Positions 43,741-45,639 of a stretch of DNA of 45,639 nt are shown one piece after another (position 1 is the first letter of the stretch; each line of letters starts with the position of its first letter). Source of the DNA: Lachnospiraceae bacterium (lineage in GTDB: Bacteria > Bacillota > Clostridia > Lachnospirales > Lachnospiraceae). Below the pieces are notes generated by a model, which had not been told where the DNA came from, did not search any database, and worked only from the letters and a program-made list of their open reading frames with translations. Made by a program: the position numbers and the translations under genes. The stretch spans positions 1-45,639 of the forward strand of contig JAUNOI010000009.1 in NCBI GenBank assembly GCA_030531165.1, in the 5' to 3' direction.

Positions 43741-43998
43741 ACCAGATCTTTTTCGTTATTACAAATGTTTTGTTCGCTCATTCGTTTTTCGTCTTTAATT
43801 AGAAAGAATCGTTTCCTGCTCGATACTTTTTGCACCGCCATGGACTCTGATCAATAATTCTTGTCTTTCGAGTTCTTCACAATCTCTTCTTATGGTCGTT
43901 TCTGTTACATCCAGATTCTTAGAAAGTTCTTTTGTAGAAATAAATCCTCTCTTATTGACGGTATTTACAATTTTTGCAAATCTTTCGCTTGCTATCAT
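43741..43998 (-). pseudogene. DeoR-family regulator remnant (HTH end only)
   Basis: From the ATG at 43998, behind a good AAGGAGAAAA site, the frame encodes a DeoR-type HTH (RGFISTKELSKNLDVTETTI) and the IRVHGGAKS hinge, then stops at 43795. Skipping one T there restores SN-KDEKRMSEQNICNNEKDLV, the natural continuation. That reading then runs into the deoC start (GTATGA). The ligand-binding domain of about 160 residues is gone. A working DeoR is about 250 residues. The 67-residue stub could still bind DNA. Confidence 0.8.
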
Positions 43999-44085
43999 GA
44001 AAATTTTCTCCTTGTTACTGACAAATATATACTGTTTTTATTTTATCATTTTTTTGCGGGTGAGAAAATAGAAATATCATATGGA

Positions 44086-44121
44086 TTGACAATAAACATA
44101 AAATAGTGTAAAATTACACTA
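44086..44121 (+). promoter_or_regulatory. Promoter with palindromic operator over the -10
   Basis: TTGACA (44086-44091), a 17-base spacer and TAAAAT (44109-44114). TAGTGTAA (44104-44111) and TTACACTA (44114-44121) form a perfect 8-bp palindrome centred on the -10, so a bound repressor would block the promoter. Which regulator binds is unknown; the XRE protein two genes on is one candidate. Confidence 0.8.
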
Positions 44122-44141
44122 TAAAAGAAGAGGAGAAAAAC

Positions 44142-44654
44142 ATGAAAAAGAAACAGGTAACATTATATAATATGCTTTTTCCGATATGGCTCATATGGAT
44201 GATTCCATTGACAGGCATTTTTCCGATTGTGCTGATTGGCAATTTTGTCATTGACAGTTTGGTCATATATTTTGCAATGAAGTTTATGAAAGTAGAACAG
44301 ATAAAGGAAAATTATAAAAGATCTGTTTTAAGAATATGGATCATGGGATTTCTTGCAGATGTGATTGGCATGCTGCCGATGCTTTTTCTGATGTTTAATT
44401 CAAACGATGAGATTTATGAATCCATTGGCTATTATGTCTGTTATAATCCTTTGAAGAATCCGGCAGGCTTTTTCTTTGTTATTGTGTGCATTGTGCTGGC
44501 AGGAATCTGTATCTATGGATTTAATAAAAAAATCGCGCTGAAAAAGACAAGTTTAAATTTGGAACAAAAGAAAAAGGCAGCGATTGCCATGGCGGTGATT
44601 ACGGCTCCGTATTTGTATTTACTGCCATTTGAATGGGTGTTACCGAATATTTAG
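44142..44654 (+). CDS. Small multi-pass membrane protein, unknown function
   Basis: 170 residues with four likely membrane segments: about 12-45 (possibly two short helices), 66-90, 110-130 and 145-165. I do not recognise a family. It has no signal peptide and no obvious catalytic motif. AGAAGAGGAG precedes the ATG. It is first in a two-gene unit with an XRE regulator 23 bases downstream and sits behind a palindromic operator. This pattern is common for small self-regulated membrane cassettes, but the job is unknown. Confidence 0.75.
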   Translation: MKKKQVTLYNMLFPIWLIWMIPLTGIFPIVLIGNFVIDSLVIYFAMKFMKVEQIKENYKRSVLRIWIMGFLADVIGMLPMLFLMFNSNDEIYESIGYYVCYNPLKNPAGFFFVIVCIVLAGICIYGFNKKIALKKTSLNLEQKKKAAIAMAVITAPYLYLLPFEWVLPNI

Positions 44655-44677
44655 TTTTGATAAAAAGGAGAAATTTC

Positions 44678-45121
44678 ATGGACCGGGAAAAATTTATATC
44701 GTTATGCAATAAAAAAGAAAAATTAATTCGAACGGAGGCAGGGTTCAGCCAAGAGAAGATGGCACATGTCCTAGGAATTTCAAAAAAGACTCTGGTAGAA
44801 ATTGAAAAAGGCAGACGAACCCTTGGCTGGACCGGAAGTGTTGCTTTGTGCAGCATCTTTTCAGATAGTGAAGTTTTGCAGGCGGCATTTGGAGGATATC
44901 CGGATGAGGTGATCAAATCACTGGCGTTTGAGCAAAAAGAAGTGGTGTATCATCAAACGATGGGCGGCAATATCTGGTGGAGAGATTTGGACATGCATAA
45001 TGGTTATAAGATTCAGCAGAATATTATGTCAAACCACTATCGCATCTTGGATGAAAAAAATAGAAGAGTCAGTTCATCGTTCGATTATGAAGAGATGAAG
45101 ATGAGATTAAGGGATATTTAA
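44678..45121 (+). CDS. XRE-family HTH transcriptional regulator
   Basis: 147 residues. Residues about 8-62 form a Cro/CI-type HTH (RTEAGFSQEKMAHVLGISKK, TLVEIEKGRRTLGW). The C-terminal half has a short conserved-looking segment (TMGGNIWWRDLDMHNGYKIQ) ending in YRILDEKNRRV, perhaps a ligand or dimer domain. AAGGAGA lies 7 bases before the ATG at 44678; an in-frame codon at 44633 overlaps the upstream gene and lacks a ribosome site. Probably cotranscribed with the membrane protein and perhaps binds the palindrome at 44104. Confidence 0.85.
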   Translation: MDREKFISLCNKKEKLIRTEAGFSQEKMAHVLGISKKTLVEIEKGRRTLGWTGSVALCSIFSDSEVLQAAFGGYPDEVIKSLAFEQKEVVYHQTMGGNIWWRDLDMHNGYKIQQNIMSNHYRILDEKNRRVSSSFDYEEMKMRLRDI

Positions 45122-45128
45122 ATCGTTT

Positions 45129-45153
45129 TGCCTTCATCGTAGATGAAGGCAAC
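45129..45153. terminator. Hairpin after the XRE gene
   Basis: TTGCCTTCATC pairs with GATGAAGGCAA around gta, an 11-bp perfect stem. There is no T run after it, so termination is only possible, not shown. Confidence 0.5.
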
Positions 45154-45161
45154 AGATCACT

Positions 45162-45464
45162 ATGACAAAAGGACTTTTGATCAATGAATCTACGGTTGTA
45201 AAACATAATGATCTGTATTTTCATGATGAAAATTTACGGGTGTATTAATTAGACTTGAGAACGGGAAAAAGGAAGGACGTATTTTCGTTAGGTGATGTAG
45301 AAAGCATAAAAAAATATGTCGGTCATGGATATCTTCATCCGGAAATTCATTTCATAAAGTCTTATATTACGGCTGATCTTCTTTATGATGATAGCAAGAG
45401 AAAATTTCTCGTATATTCATATGATGGGGAGTTGATTAGGGAGTTTTCACTACCGGCGTTTTAA
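45162..45464 (+). pseudogene. Hypothetical gene interrupted by an in-frame stop
   Basis: From ATG 45162 the frame reads 28 codons, ending in HDENLRVY. It meets TAA at 45246-45248, then continues in the same frame for about 70 codons (LDLRTGKRKDVFSLGD...ELIREFSLPAF). The join across the stop reads as one protein, with alternating strands and DL-x-TGK turns like the end of a beta-propeller. I do not recognise the family. The second part could start alone at a TTG (45255) but has no ribosome site. It is most simply a nonsense-mutated fragment. Confidence 0.55.
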
Positions 45465-45522
45465 AATTTTTTGAGAGAATAAGAGGCAAAAAGGGATAAA
45501 AATCCAGAAAGTAGAGGGAGTT

Positions 45523-45639
45523 ATGGATAAGGAATTAAAAAAATATTTTCAAATGAAATTATTAATCAGCATTTATGTGAATGAGTCAAATGCTGATACG
45601 TTTTTAATCGGTTATATCAACGAGTTGGATGATGAAGGA
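45523..45639 (+). CDS. Hypothetical protein, cut by window end
   Basis: The frame opens at ATG 45523 behind GAGGGAG and is still open after 39 codons at the edge. It begins MDKELKKYFQMKLLI and contains IGYINELDDEG. No family was recognised. The spacing of the ribosome site is short, so the start is only probable. Confidence 0.5.
   Translation, partial: MDKELKKYFQMKLLISIYVNESNADTFLIGYINELDDEG

Noticed and set aside
1-45639. Prophage, IS elements, CRISPR arrays, tRNA and rRNA genes
   Set aside because: I looked for transposase, integrase and cas-like proteins, regularly spaced repeats and tRNA-like cloverleaf ends, and saw none.

Overview
The window is a stretch of chromosomal, mostly core-metabolism DNA from an AT-rich, low-GC Gram-positive anaerobe. 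It is almost certainly a member of the Clostridia and most probably a Lachnospiraceae gut bacterium. The evidence is gene order (dnaX-ybaB-recR), a proline T-box, an S-box in front of metK, strong AGGAGG-type ribosome sites, near-consensus TTGACA/TATAAT promoters, Gram-positive CGAAC-N4-GTTCG SOS boxes, and protein styles such as the TIGR03915/TIGR03916 pair, DUF134 fused to a NifX-like domain, and class II GalT. I cannot name the species. I see no prophage, insertion sequence, CRISPR array, tRNA or rRNA gene.

Layout. 1-1200: the end of a rhomboid protease gene and a soluble histidine kinase on the opposite strand. 1358-3939: dnaX-ybaB-recR. 4039-7687: an operon of a GlgB-like protein that has lost its catalytic residues, a HIT hydrolase, a flavin-reductase-like protein and a divergent shikimate-kinase-like protein. 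7713-12738: murA and a membrane protein, then SAM-riboswitch-controlled metK and a ThiE-ThiD fusion. 12765-17199: a complete pantothenate-to-4'-phosphopantetheine operon (panG-type reductase, panB, panC, panD, coaBC) behind a long leader. 17365-20263: a two-component system and an RluA-type pseudouridine synthase. 20509-22682 (minus): aroB-aroF behind a consensus promoter whose start site lies in an AGTG/CACT operator. 22738-26159: T-box, proS and cca. 26260-28575 (minus): the DUF4130 / radical-SAM DNA-repair pair behind two SOS boxes.

28728-38098 carries holA, a glycerophosphodiesterase and then the most unusual block. This is a 1084-residue TPR protein with a degenerate J-domain, an HscC-type Hsp70, a cytoplasmic fusion of a ParB-like domain to a BMP/PnrA-like nucleoside-binding domain, and a small metallophosphoesterase. 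The TPR and Hsp70 genes overlap by 4 bases, and so do the ParB-BMP and phosphoesterase genes; a 47-base gap separates the two pairs. The block looks like one co-expressed module and is my best candidate for an undescribed system. 38108-42170: a LacI-type repressor divergent from galK-galT, with palindromic operators at the gal promoter. 42303-43125: a DUF134/NifX-like fusion. 43265-43998 (minus): decayed remnants of a deoR-deoC pair. 44086-45639: a membrane protein and XRE regulator behind a palindromic operator, a gene with an in-frame stop, and a gene cut by the window end.

Starts were moved from the longest frame to the codon behind the best ribosome site where these disagreed; each case is noted. 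All functional calls rest on motif recognition by eye. No database search was possible.
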